Source of the DNA: an uncultured Prevotellaceae bacterium | Lineage (GTDB): Bacteria; Bacteroidota; Bacteroidia; Bacteroidales; Bacteroidaceae | DNA length: 64,000 nt | Assembly: GCA_946415645.1 (NCBI GenBank) | Contig: CAMKTJ010000001.1 | Location: forward strand, 124,001 to 188,000 | Direction of reading: 5' to 3' | Shown: in pieces, positions 46,244 to 54,349 of the stretch | How positions within the stretch are numbered: the first letter of the stretch is position 1 | Layout: every line of letters begins with the position of its first letter | Translations under genes and position numbers: made by a program | Notes under the pieces: model-generated | Told to the model about the DNA's origin: nothing | The model's database searches: none | The model's input: the letters and a program-made list of their open reading frames with translations, nothing else

Positions 46244-47675
46244 CGTTATCGAAGTATCTTTTGCCGAACTTTTTGTTGCCGCCCTTGTTGCGGTCGAAGG
46301 GTTTCTTGCCGCCGCGGTCGAAGCTCTTGCCGCCGTCCTTCTTGAAGTCACGACGGTCGCCCTTTCCTTTCTTGAAGTCGCGACGGTCCTCGCCCCAGTC
46401 ATCTTTGCGGGGTTTGCGCATACGCTCCTTGGGGTTCTCCTCCAGCTTGTCCTTGAACTCGCGGTGTTGCTTGAAGCGCTTATGGTCTGCCATCATGCGG
46501 CGTTCCTTGGCGGTCTTGATGTCGCCGCCATCGGCGCGCATCTCATTGAACTTGCCGCTGAAGATCTGGTACTTGCGCAACTCGCATTCCAGACTTCCGT
46601 TGAAGAGTGGTGTGCGCAGAGAGGGCTTCAGGCCAATCTGGTCGAAACATTCCTCGCGGTAGCTCAGTACCCAGGCCTCGTTGTCTACGAACTGATGTTT
46701 CAGACGCTCGCCAATCATCTTGTAAAGGCCCAGCAGGTCGGGAGCCGAGATACGCTCGCCGTAGGGTGGGTTGGTGATGATGACGCTTTTCTCCTGAGGC
46801 TGTGTGAAGTTGGCAAAGTCTTGCTGCTGGATGCTGACCTCCTTGCTCAGGCCGGCGGCCTTGACGTTGGTGGTAGCAATGGCTACGGCGTTGCGGTTGA
46901 TGTCGTAGCCGTAGATGTGATGCTCGAAGGGGTGCTCCTTGCTGTCGTCCTCGTAAATCTTGTCGAAGAGTTCCTGGTCAAAGTCGGGCCACTTCTCAAA
47001 GGCATATTCCTTTCTGTAAACACCGGGTGCTATGCCGCGTGCTATGAGCGCAGCCTCTATGGCTATGGTACCGCTACCGCACATGGGGTCGATAAGGTCG
47101 CACTCACCATTCCAGCCCGTCAGCATGATGATACCGGCGGCCAGAACCTCATTCAGAGGTGCTTCTACGCTTTCCTGACGATAGCCGCGGCGGTGCAGGC
47201 TCTCGCCCGAGCTGTCCAACGACAGGGTACAGTCATACTCTGCTACATGGATGTGCAACTGCAGGTCTGGGTTGTTGATACGGATGTTGGGACGATTGCC
47301 TGTCTTTTCGCGGAACTGGTCCACAATGGCATCCTTCACCTTATAGGCCACGAACTTGCTGTGGCGAAACTCGTTGCTGAATACCACACTGTCAACGGCG
47401 AAGGTTGTGTCGTTGTCCAGGTATTCCGTCCAGTCGATAGCCTTTATAGCATCATACACTTCATCGGCACTGGTAGCGCGGAAGTGCTTGATGGGTTTCA
47501 ATATGCGAATAGCGGTGCGCAGCTGGAAGTTGGCACGGTACAGCATCTCCTTGTCGCCGGTAAAACTGACCATTCGTCGGCCTATCTGTATATTATTGGC
47601 ACCAAGGTCAGTCAGTTCCTTTGCCAAAACTTCTTCAAGACCCTGAAAGGTCTTTGCAATCATTTCAAACTCCAT
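46233..47675 (-). CDS. THUMP-domain RNA methyltransferase (RlmL N-terminal type) with basic tail
   Basis: A class I methyltransferase that by family modifies 23S rRNA guanine (RlmL/YcbY N-terminal half). The THUMP domain covers about 45-160, the SAM-binding CDLIDPMCGSGTIAIEAALI follows, and the catalytic VIITNPPYGERIS is near residue 303. After about residue 385 there is a lysine-, arginine-, glycine- and aspartate-rich tail of some 90 residues (DRRDFKKGKGDRRDFKKDGG), probably disordered and RNA-binding. MEFEMIAKTF at 47675 is chosen; the upstream extension overlaps cysE. Confidence 0.9.
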   Translation of the reverse strand: MEFEMIAKTFQGLEEVLAKELTDLGANNIQIGRRMVSFTGDKEMLYRANFQLRTAIRILKPIKHFRATSADEVYDAIKAIDWTEYLDNDTTFAVDSVVFSNEFRHSKFVAYKVKDAIVDQFREKTGNRPNIRINNPDLQLHIHVAEYDCTLSLDSSGESLHRRGYRQESVEAPLNEVLAAGIIMLTGWNGECDLIDPMCGSGTIAIEAALIARGIAPGVYRKEYAFEKWPDFDQELFDKIYEDDSKEHPFEHHIYGYDINRNAVAIATTNVKAAGLSKEVSIQQQDFANFTQPQEKSVIITNPPYGERISAPDLLGLYKMIGERLKHQFVDNEAWVLSYREECFDQIGLKPSLRTPLFNGSLECELRKYQIFSGKFNEMRADGGDIKTAKERRMMADHKRFKQHREFKDKLEENPKERMRKPRKDDWGEDRRDFKKGKGDRRDFKKDGGKSFDRGGKKPFDRNKGGNKKFGKRYFDNDED

Positions 47676-47731
47676 GAAAATATTATATTGTTTTTGATTT
47701 TTGCTTTTTGATTTTTTTGAATTTTGAATCC
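47676..47731 (-). repeat. Junction microrepeat, ATTCAAAA/AATCAAAAA type
   Basis: Repeats of (A)TCAAAAA units fill the gap between cysE and the methyltransferase gene. Confidence 0.5.
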
Positions 47732-48673
47732 TCAAAGCCCTCCCCAGTCTTCGGGTCTTACCACGTGGCTCTTGCGTTTCTTGGCCTGAACCAGCTGTTC
47801 GCCGGGCTGCGTACTCTCTGTTACCCACAGGTTACCGCCTACTATGGTTCCCTTGGCCAGCGTGATGCGTCCTAGGATGGTGGCGTTACTGTACACGATG
47901 ACATCGTCCTCCAGGATAGGATGACGGGGAACGCCCTTTATGGGGTTGCCGTTCTCGTCCAACGGGAAGCTCTTGGCACCCAGGGTCACACCCTGATACA
48001 GCTTCACGTTGTTGCCTATGATACAGGTGGCACCAATCACCACACCCGTTCCGTGGTCTATGGTGAAGTGCGAGCCTATGGTAGCACCTGGGTGAATGTC
48101 AATACCCGTCTCGCTGTGCGCCATCTCCGTGATGATACGTGGAATAAGGGGTACGCCCAGTACAAGCAGTTCGTGGGCAATGCGATAGTTGGTCACCGCC
48201 TTGATGACGGGGTAGCAACTGATAATCTCGCCATACGATTCGGCAGCGGGGTCGCCGTTGTAGGTGGCCTCAACGTCCGTTGCCAGGATGTTTCTAATCT
48301 GTGGAAGTCGACTAATGAATTCTGCAGCTAGCTCCTGTGCCTTGCATGCCATGCAGTTACGCTCACCGTTGCATTCGTCATCTTCGTCCTTGCAGAAACA
48401 CAGTCCTGCCTGAATCTGCTGCGAGAGCAAGGTGTACAGGCGTTCAACGTTCATGCCTACGTGGTAGGGCAGCGTCTGACTGCTCAGGGTAGAATTACCA
48501 TAAAAACCGGGGAAGATGATGGCGCGACACAGGTCTACTATCTCTGATAAAACGTTTCCAGAGGGTAGGGGCTCGCCATCTTTGTGCTTATGGAATAGCC
48601 CATGCAGCGAGCTGTTTTCGGACAACTCGGATACAGTCTGCTCCATCAGGCGGTTTAGTGTTTTAGCACTCAT
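47732..48673 (-). CDS. cysE: Serine O-acetyltransferase
   Basis: Makes O-acetylserine for cysteine synthesis. The hexapeptide left-handed helix is clear (GIDIHPGATIGSHFTIDHG, GVVIGATCIIGNNVKLYQG), and ATDVEATYNGDPAAES is typical of the EpsC-like type. A cysteine-rich insert, CFCKDEDDECNGERNCMAC near residues 100-120, could bind metal or act as a redox sensor. MSAKTLNRLM at 48673 is chosen because the predicted transcription start (about 48694) lies downstream of the ORF's first ATG at 48703. Length 313. Confidence 0.9.
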   Translation of the reverse strand: MSAKTLNRLMEQTVSELSENSSLHGLFHKHKDGEPLPSGNVLSEIVDLCRAIIFPGFYGNSTLSSQTLPYHVGMNVERLYTLLSQQIQAGLCFCKDEDDECNGERNCMACKAQELAAEFISRLPQIRNILATDVEATYNGDPAAESYGEIISCYPVIKAVTNYRIAHELLVLGVPLIPRIITEMAHSETGIDIHPGATIGSHFTIDHGTGVVIGATCIIGNNVKLYQGVTLGAKSFPLDENGNPIKGVPRHPILEDDVIVYSNATILGRITLAKGTIVGGNLWVTESTQPGEQLVQAKKRKSHVVRPEDWGGL

Positions 48674-48700
48674 ATATATACAATGTGTCAAAAAGTGCTG

Positions 48701-48732
48701 CAAAGATAGTGCAAACCGAGAGAATAACCAAA
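48701..48732 (-). promoter_or_regulatory. cysE promoter P1
   Basis: Minus strand TTTG (48729-48732), 20 bp, TATCTTTG (48701-48708). The TTTG is half of the palindrome CAAATATATTTG (48729-48740). Confidence 0.75.
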
Positions 48733-48736
48733 TATA

Positions 48737-48768
48737 TTTGAGTTTTTCCGAGGTGAAGCCTATCTTTG
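48737..48768 (+). promoter_or_regulatory. Divergent promoter from the same palindrome
   Basis: Plus strand TTTG (48737-48740), 20 bp, TATCTTTG (48761-48768). It would transcribe antisense to the 43-residue gene at 48827-48958 and towards the gene at 49238. Confidence 0.55.
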
Positions 48769-48786
48769 AGACTGCATAGCAGGCTT

Positions 48787-48817
48787 CAAAGGTACGGATA
48801 GGTGAGCGGAATACAAA
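48787..48817 (-). promoter_or_regulatory. cysE promoter P2
   Basis: Minus strand TTTG (48814-48817), 19 bp, TACCTTTG (48787-48794), upstream of P1. Its spacer (GCTCACCTATCCG) resembles the tRNA-Arg repeat spacer. Confidence 0.6.
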
Positions 48818-48826
48818 CGAAAGGCC

Positions 48827-48958
48827 TCATGCCGCCATACGTTTTTCCTTATCATAGTTCTTCTGCTCCTGGTTGACTGCACTGTTGCTCTCACGCTGCT
48901 GCTTCTCCTCGTTTGACAAGAGGAATAGCATAAAGAATACTGTAAAAATGATCCACAT
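48827..48958 (-). CDS. 43-residue single-helix membrane protein
   Basis: A short open frame starting MWIIFTVFFMLFLLSNEEKQ: a hydrophobic N-terminal helix of about 15 residues followed by a highly charged, glutamine-rich tail ending KRMAA. A -7 element (TAACTTTG, 48986-48993) lies about 28 bp before its ATG. It is not a shadow of another gene. Function unknown; small inner-membrane regulators have this layout. The rest of 48674-49237 holds promoters only. Confidence 0.55.
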   Translation of the reverse strand: MWIIFTVFFMLFLLSNEEKQQRESNSAVNQEQKNYDKEKRMAA

Positions 48959-48985
48959 AATTTTTTTGTTTTACGTTTACGAGTG

Positions 48986-48993
48986 CAAAGTTA
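48986..48993 (-). promoter_or_regulatory. -7 element for the 43-residue gene
   Basis: TAACTTTG on the minus strand; no TTTG at -33. Confidence 0.45.
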
Positions 48994-49146
48994 AGCGTGG
49001 GTTGTACCATAGGTCGGTACAGTCTAGAAAAAAATGCATTTTTTTTGAAAAATTTTGTGTTTTTCTCGTTTTTCGTTAAAATCAGGGCCCAAATTCCACC
49101 AAATTAGCCCCTTTTTTATCTTTATCTTTAATTAACACTGCTATCC

Positions 49147-49177
49147 TTTGCTGTATAAGGGGAATTTAGTATTTTTG
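49147..49177 (+). promoter_or_regulatory. Promoter of the secreted-protein gene at 49238
   Basis: TTTG (49147-49150), 19 bp, TATTTTTG (49170-49177); leader about 54 bases. Confidence 0.7.
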
Positions 49178-49237
49178 TGCTACAATCTTTAAGTAATAAT
49201 GCAAAACTAATATTAACACACACATTTTTCACACACA

Positions 49238-50068
49238 ATGAAGAAAACTGTTTTTACATTGCTGTTTGCAACTTTTTGTCTGGGAGCAGCAGCACAGACT
49301 GAGAATCCCCGTGGTATTTATAGGCTGATGACCCTCATCGGCAAGAATGGTGAGGTGAACTCTCCATTTCACCAGTACAAGGTTTGTACCGATAGCCTGA
49401 CGCTCCAGGTTGTCTTCCAACGGAATGGATCATTCAGGATTGTCAACAACGACCGGAAGGTGTTCAACTATACAGGCGATAAGCCAAAGTCGGAGGACGA
49501 CAAGAGCATTCTGATTTATGACAGCAATGCCGATCACTTCACCGAGAAGTGGTGGAGTGAGTTCCCTAATCATATTATCTTCCCCCACAACGACTGGTGC
49601 GTAGAGAAATACAAGGCGGGAGAATACACGCCAGAGAGCCGCATTGTCTTTGATGCACTGAACGGAAAGGCTGAGGTTGATGCCAAGAATCCTCTGACGG
49701 GTACTTGGCGTGTTATCGGACTTGTGGATGATTGGCGTGAAATAAAGAAGGTTTTGCCAACGTTGCATGAGAAATATCCTTATAGCAAGTATCTAAACAC
49801 TTTCTTCGTGTTTACTCCAAGGAATTTTGTGCTTTTAAATACGTCCTTTGGTACCGTTAGTGGTGTGACATATGATGGAAAGAAAGCCTATAGCTTAGGC
49901 AAGGGCAAAGATCAAATAAAGTGGTTGACGAAAGACCGCATTGCAGTGGAAGAACCGAAGGAGGGCGGCTCGGATTGGCTGATACTGGAACGCTCTACCG
50001 ACAGCCAGCCTCCATTGAGCTACATCATCAGTCATCATATTCAAGTAGGACCGCGGGCACTCCGTTAA
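49238..50068 (+). CDS. Secreted protein with two similar halves, function unknown
   Basis: A 276-residue exported protein with a signal peptide (about 1-19, ending GAAA before QT). Two segments start alike, NPRGIYRLMTLIGKNGEV near residue 23 and NPLTGTWRVIGLVDDWRE near 150, each followed by strand-rich sequence, suggesting a duplicated lipocalin-like or DUF4488-like fold. No family certain. It is a single-gene unit with its own promoter and a hairpin after it. Confidence 0.7.
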   Translation: MKKTVFTLLFATFCLGAAAQTENPRGIYRLMTLIGKNGEVNSPFHQYKVCTDSLTLQVVFQRNGSFRIVNNDRKVFNYTGDKPKSEDDKSILIYDSNADHFTEKWWSEFPNHIIFPHNDWCVEKYKAGEYTPESRIVFDALNGKAEVDAKNPLTGTWRVIGLVDDWREIKKVLPTLHEKYPYSKYLNTFFVFTPRNFVLLNTSFGTVSGVTYDGKKAYSLGKGKDQIKWLTKDRIAVEEPKEGGSDWLILERSTDSQPPLSYIISHHIQVGPRALR

Positions 50069-50091
50069 TCTGACAGGGAAAGGACCATATG

Positions 50092-50130
50092 CAAGAGAAG
50101 GTGAGCGTGGTGCTCTCCTTCTCTTGTCTT
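50092..50130 (+). terminator. Terminator-like hairpin after the secreted-protein gene
   Basis: CAAGAGAAGGTGAGC pairs with GCTCTCCTTCTCTTG with one mismatch; the T tract is weak. Confidence 0.5.
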
Positions 50131-50168
50131 TCGCAGACTGAGCGTTAGCTCACATTTGGAAACCAACT

Positions 50169-50200
50169 GTTGTATATTAAATAGATAATCTGTACATTTG
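50169..50200 (+). promoter_or_regulatory. xpt promoter
   Basis: GTTG (variant of TTTG, 50169-50172), 20 bp, TACATTTG (50193-50200). The predicted start near 50207 favours the ATG at 50227 over 50203. Confidence 0.55.
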
Positions 50201-50226
50201 CAATGTCAAACCAAACAAATACCGTG

Positions 50227-50799
50227 ATGGAAGAACTCAAACAAAGAATCCTAAAAAAAGGACGTGCCAAGGCAGAAGGCGGCGTGGTGCTGGTAGGCAG
50301 TTTCCTTAATCATCAGATGGATGCACAGCTGATGATGCATTGTGCCGAGGAGTTTGCTCGTATCTTCAAAGACCAGGGTATAAATAAGATTGTAACTATT
50401 GAAGCCTCAGGCATTGCACCTGCTATCATGACGGGCTATCTGATGAACCTGCCCGTGGTGTTTGTCAAGAAGAAACAACCTAAGACCGTTGAGGAATCCT
50501 GGAAATCATGGGTGTGGTCATTTACAAGAGATGGTGAGACAACGGTTTGCATTGATCGTAATTTCTTGACAGAGAACGACCGCATACTTTTCCTTGACGA
50601 CTTCTTGGCAGATGGTCATGCCTCGGGCAGTATCATCCATCTTTGTCGTCAGTCGGGTGCCCAGATTGTGGGCATGGGCTTTCTAGTAGAAAAAGGGTTT
50701 GCCGGTGGCGGACAGTTCCTACGCGACCACAACATCCCATACTATGCCCTTGCCACCATTACCCGCATCAACGAGGACAATTCCATAGAACTGGCCTAA
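50227..50799 (+). CDS. xpt: Xanthine phosphoribosyltransferase
   Basis: Salvages xanthine (and perhaps guanine) to its nucleotide using PRPP. MEELKQRILKKGRAKAEGG and VGSFLNHQMDAQLM match the Xpt N-terminus, and the PRPP loop is ILFLDDFLADGHASGS. With the start at 50227 the length is 190, close to the usual 190-195. Confidence 0.92.
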   Translation: MEELKQRILKKGRAKAEGGVVLVGSFLNHQMDAQLMMHCAEEFARIFKDQGINKIVTIEASGIAPAIMTGYLMNLPVVFVKKKQPKTVEESWKSWVWSFTRDGETTVCIDRNFLTENDRILFLDDFLADGHASGSIIHLCRQSGAQIVGMGFLVEKGFAGGGQFLRDHNIPYYALATITRINEDNSIELA

Positions 50800-50813
50800 G
50801 AATCCTATTCAGA

Positions 50814-51602
50814 TCAGAGCTGCTTTACGGGGAAGGTAAAGTAGGTGTCTGGGAAGGGCTCATTCTTCAGCGTGAAGTGCCACCACTCGGTATCGAAGGG
50901 TTTGAAGCCGTGACGCATCATTGCCTGACGTAGAATCATACGGTTTTGGAACTGCTCAGGGGTGATGCTGCGTTTAGGATTGGCAGGGCTCTTCGAGTTA
51001 TCGCCAGTGTACTCGCCCGTCTCAGGATTGCCGCAGAAATCGGGATGACTCTCGGGACCGAACCAGTCGAAGGTGCCTCCCATGTCCACTTCCTTCTCCG
51101 TAGTCATGTCGAAGAGCGTTAGGTCAAGGGTAGAGCCACGCGTATGACCGCTCTTCAGGCAGATGTAGTCCTGAGGGAAGAGCACACTCTTGTCAAGGTC
51201 GGGATAGAAATAGGACTTCATCAGCGTGTCGGTAACATCCTCCGCCCAACGCACAAAGTGATCTACACCCTTCTGTGGGCGGTAAGCATCATAAATCTTC
51301 AACCTATACCCCAGGGCCTTCACATCATCGCTTACGGCCTTCAGGCTGTCGGCAGCCACACGGGTGAGTAATGCCGTTGGTTCTTCATATCCGTCAATCC
51401 GCGTTCCCACAAAGTTATAGGTTCCGTAGTAGCGGATTTCCAGAATCACGTCGGGCACTACATCGGTAATGGTCACAAACTGGCTTGTATCATCGGTTTC
51501 ACTAACCGCCTTGCACTCCTTGCAGCCAGAACTGCAGGAGGTAATCATCAAGCTGCCAAATAGGATGGTAGCAAGCATCCATTGTTTTTTACGTTTCATC
51601 AT
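50814..51602 (-). CDS. D-Ala-D-Ala dipeptidase (VanX/DdpX, M15D), lipoprotein
   Basis: A 262-residue lipoprotein (lipobox LMITSC) of peptidase family M15D, which hydrolyses D-Ala-D-Ala dipeptide. Metal-binding SGHTRGSTLDLTL (His and Asp) and the catalytic EWWHFTL are intact. VanX proper is cytoplasmic in vancomycin resistance; an exported lipoprotein form more likely recycles cell-wall dipeptide. No vanH, vanA, or regulator is nearby, so resistance is not implied. It starts 4 bp after the PreA-like gene and ends the nine-gene array. Confidence 0.87.
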   Translation of the reverse strand: MMKRKKQWMLATILFGSLMITSCSSGCKECKAVSETDDTSQFVTITDVVPDVILEIRYYGTYNFVGTRIDGYEEPTALLTRVAADSLKAVSDDVKALGYRLKIYDAYRPQKGVDHFVRWAEDVTDTLMKSYFYPDLDKSVLFPQDYICLKSGHTRGSTLDLTLFDMTTEKEVDMGGTFDWFGPESHPDFCGNPETGEYTGDNSKSPANPKRSITPEQFQNRMILRQAMMRHGFKPFDTEWWHFTLKNEPFPDTYFTFPVKQL

Positions 51603-51606
51603 TATG

Positions 51607-53115
51607 TCACTTTTGTTTTTTGGGGATTCGTTTGGTCATGCCAATGGCACCGGTGGGGCAGACAAGACGGCAGAGGTGGCAGCCTACGCACTTTGTGCCG
51701 ACGATGCGGGGCTGGCGCGTATCGGTGTCAAAGTTGATAGCCTGATGTCCGCCGTCCATACATGAGGTATAGCAGCGTCCGCATCCTATACATTTGTCGC
51801 GGTCAATCATGGGATATACAATGGTCTCGCGGTCCAGGTCAGAGGGCAGGTAGAACTTTGGCAGCAGTTCGCCCACCAAATCAGATACCTGAGTAATACC
51901 CCTCTCGGCCATGTAGTGCTGCAGGCCCAGAATCATATCGTCTATGATGCGATAGCCATACTGCATGACAGATGTGCAGACCTGCACGTTACGACAACCC
52001 AGCTGGATGAACTCCAAGGCATCGCGCCATGTCTCAATACCACCGATACCGCTGTACTGGATGTTCTTCATCATGGGGTTCTTGACCATAGCCAGGATGT
52101 GGCGCAGGGCAATAGGCTTGACAGCCCGACCGGATAGTCCAGAGCCTGTCTGGCAGCCGTTCACCTCGGAACCGTCTCCCATGGTTACACTCTTGATGGT
52201 GTTTATGGCCGATATGGCATCTGCTCCGGCAAAATAGGCACCCATGGCAGGTTCAGAGATATGGGCTATGTTAGGTGTCATCTTGGGGATGACGGGAATC
52301 TTCACGCTACGCTTGACATAAGCCGTGAAGAAAGTAACCAGCTCGGGGTCTTGTCCCACATCGGAACCCATACCCGTCTGGCGCATCTGCGGACAGGAAT
52401 AGTTCAGTTCTACGGCATCACATCCGGCAGCCTCAGCCATCTGTGCCAATTTCACCCAATCCTCCTCGGTCTGCCCCATGATGCTAGCAACAACCACCTT
52501 TGTAGGATAGTCCTGTTTCAGTCGCTTCAGGATATCAAAGTCCACATCCACTGGATTCTCGCTCAGCTGTTCCATATTACGGAAGGCAAAGAAGTTGCCG
52601 TGTCCACCGCAGTCATGAACGGCATCAAAGCGAGGTGATACCTCCCTGATATCCTGCAGACAGATGGTCTTGTAGAAGACGCCGGCCCATCCCATCTCGA
52701 AGGCTCGGGCCACCATCTCGTAGTTGGTACAGATGGCTGATGAGGCCAGGAAGAACGGATTCTCGCAGGGGATTCCGCAGAAATCTATGGCGAGGGAGGG
52801 CGCCGCATTGTTTGTTGCGACTGAATTGCAACACACTGTGCGGGATATCTCCCTGATTCGTATCGGGCGGTCATAGTGGATACAGGCCTCCTCGGCAGTT
52901 TCCAGATCATCTTCGGTACACTGGCATAGCCACTGGCTAGCCAACTTCTCGTTACCGAATCGGATGGCACGTATAGCACGGGCGGGGTCACCGTTCTTAC
53001 AAACTTTGGAACATGGTGCATCTATGCACAACAGACAGAGTGTGGCCTCATCGTTGATATTAATACGTCTCATATTGTTGAAATAGGTTAAGGTATTTTG
53101 TGGTATTGTTTTCAT
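51607..53115 (-). CDS. PreA-like dihydropyrimidine dehydrogenase with N-terminal Fe-S domain
   Basis: The centre (about 108-415) is an FMN-binding TIM barrel of the PreA/dihydroorotate dehydrogenase class (AIDFCGIPCENPFFLASSA, DAVELNYSCPQM, GCQTGSGLSGRAVKPIAL). The C-terminus holds two [4Fe-4S] motifs (CIGCGRCYTSC and CVGCHLCRLVCP). Unlike stand-alone PreA (about 410), it has a 100-residue N-terminal segment resembling domain I of eukaryotic DPYD or PreT (CLLCIDAPCSKVC). No FAD/NADPH partner gene is adjacent. A second Met at 53073 is a possible start. Pyrimidine reduction is the likely but unproven activity. Confidence 0.8.
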   Translation of the reverse strand: MKTIPQNTLTYFNNMRRININDEATLCLLCIDAPCSKVCKNGDPARAIRAIRFGNEKLASQWLCQCTEDDLETAEEACIHYDRPIRIREISRTVCCNSVATNNAAPSLAIDFCGIPCENPFFLASSAICTNYEMVARAFEMGWAGVFYKTICLQDIREVSPRFDAVHDCGGHGNFFAFRNMEQLSENPVDVDFDILKRLKQDYPTKVVVASIMGQTEEDWVKLAQMAEAAGCDAVELNYSCPQMRQTGMGSDVGQDPELVTFFTAYVKRSVKIPVIPKMTPNIAHISEPAMGAYFAGADAISAINTIKSVTMGDGSEVNGCQTGSGLSGRAVKPIALRHILAMVKNPMMKNIQYSGIGGIETWRDALEFIQLGCRNVQVCTSVMQYGYRIIDDMILGLQHYMAERGITQVSDLVGELLPKFYLPSDLDRETIVYPMIDRDKCIGCGRCYTSCMDGGHQAINFDTDTRQPRIVGTKCVGCHLCRLVCPTGAIGMTKRIPKKQK

Positions 53116-53122
53116 CTATCTC

Positions 53123-54337
53123 TCACAGGGTCCAGTTGTTAAGGGTCTTGCATACATCCTTGATGTAATCGAAACGCTTGGCAACGCGTTCATCAAAGAG
53201 CGCCTTGCACTCTTCTATTAACGGTTCGGGGAAGGAATCGGAGAGTGAAAGCCAACTAAAGTTCCTGATGCACGACACGACCTCTATCTGGGTTTTCCGC
53301 TCTGCTATCACATCGGCAGGCAGACCGCTGAAGTAGTAATCGATAGCCTTGTTCCAAAGACGCATACCCATCTCTCGTGGCATCCCAATTATACTATCGT
53401 AGTCGCCAACAAGGCTCACCATGGCCGAGTAGACATGTCCCAGGTCCAGCATTGGGTGACCGTATCCTACCTCGCCCATATCTATGAGCATCAGTTCGTC
53501 GTCCTGCATCATGGCATTCTTAGTCTGAAGGTCCATGTGAAGCAGACGGTTCCCCGCAGGAATGCTGTCAACAATATGAAGCAGCATGTCTATGTTCTCC
53601 TTGGGGAAGTAGCGACGTATATGCTCTATCTGTTGACGCTCGTGTTGTGATGCCGACGGTATCTTACCTCCGGAAGGTACTTCTATATGGTGCAAGCCAA
53701 GTAGGAGGTCGGCATACTTTCTGGCACACTCGTCCAGTTGGTCTGGATGTTGTTTTACGTAGGTGCTCAGCGTTTTGGCTTCCAGCAATTCATAAACCAG
53801 ACCAAAGCATTCCGCCTGATTCTCGGATGAGGGGGCTACCTTAACTATGTCAAAGGAGATGGCTGTAGGCATTCCCAGGACGAAAGCTTCCTTGGACATG
53901 GTTATTTCGCGGCGCACTTCGTCCATCGTGGTTCCTTCGCGGAACACCTTGATAATGGTGTCGCCATCCAACCTATAGACTTTTCCTACACCGCCTATGC
54001 CTATGAGTTTACAGCCCTCAATGACCATCCTGCGCAAGGCTCTCTCTACCGTCATAATCTTGGTGAACCCTGTTGTCTCCAGTACCTCATAGACCTGCGG
54101 TAGTACGCCAGTCACGCTGAAGTTAGTATAACGTCTTGCCAGCGATAGCAGGATGCGTAACCCCGAGCTTGATATATATTCTAGGCGTGAGGCATCGCAG
54201 GTCACAGACTCTATGGTGTCTATATTATTCAGCTCGCGGTTAATCTTAGCATTAGCTTCTGTTGCTGTTGCTGTATTCAGACGCCCGTCAAAGGAGATAA
54301 TAACATCACTTCCGTTAGTTCGAATGGTCGTAATCAT
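53123..54337 (-). CDS. STAS domain fused to aminoglycoside-phosphotransferase-like kinase
   Basis: Residues 1-100 are an anti-sigma-antagonist STAS domain with the phospho-serine region EYISSSGLRILL (Ser56-58). Residues about 110-400 form an APH/choline-kinase-like fold: glycine-rich GIGGVGKVYRL, the lysine in TIIKVFREG, catalytic HMDLQTKNAMM near 266 and the metal Asp in LIDMGEVGYG. The kinase target is unknown. It lies downstream of an SLC13 transporter and a second STAS gene, so a role in partner-switching signalling is inferred. Confidence 0.83.
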   Translation of the reverse strand: MITTIRTNGSDVIISFDGRLNTATATEANAKINRELNNIDTIESVTCDASRLEYISSSGLRILLSLARRYTNFSVTGVLPQVYEVLETTGFTKIMTVERALRRMVIEGCKLIGIGGVGKVYRLDGDTIIKVFREGTTMDEVRREITMSKEAFVLGMPTAISFDIVKVAPSSENQAECFGLVYELLEAKTLSTYVKQHPDQLDECARKYADLLLGLHHIEVPSGGKIPSASQHERQQIEHIRRYFPKENIDMLLHIVDSIPAGNRLLHMDLQTKNAMMQDDELMLIDMGEVGYGHPMLDLGHVYSAMVSLVGDYDSIIGMPREMGMRLWNKAIDYYFSGLPADVIAERKTQIEVVSCIRNFSWLSLSDSFPEPLIEECKALFDERVAKRFDYIKDVCKTLNNWTL

Positions 54338-54349
54338 AAAGAGAAATAT

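Noticed and set aside
46218..47711. 497-codon plus-strand open frame opposite the RNA methyltransferase
   Set aside because: It mirrors the codon bias of the real gene, has no leader or recognisable domain, and the minus-strand protein has clear THUMP and NPPYG motifs.
48873..49079. 68-codon plus-strand frame
   Set aside because: Overlaps the more convincing 43-residue minus-strand gene and its promoter; composition is unlike a protein.
50814..51602. Vancomycin-resistance gene
   Set aside because: Only a VanX-like dipeptidase is present, as an exported lipoprotein, without vanH, ligase or sensor genes.
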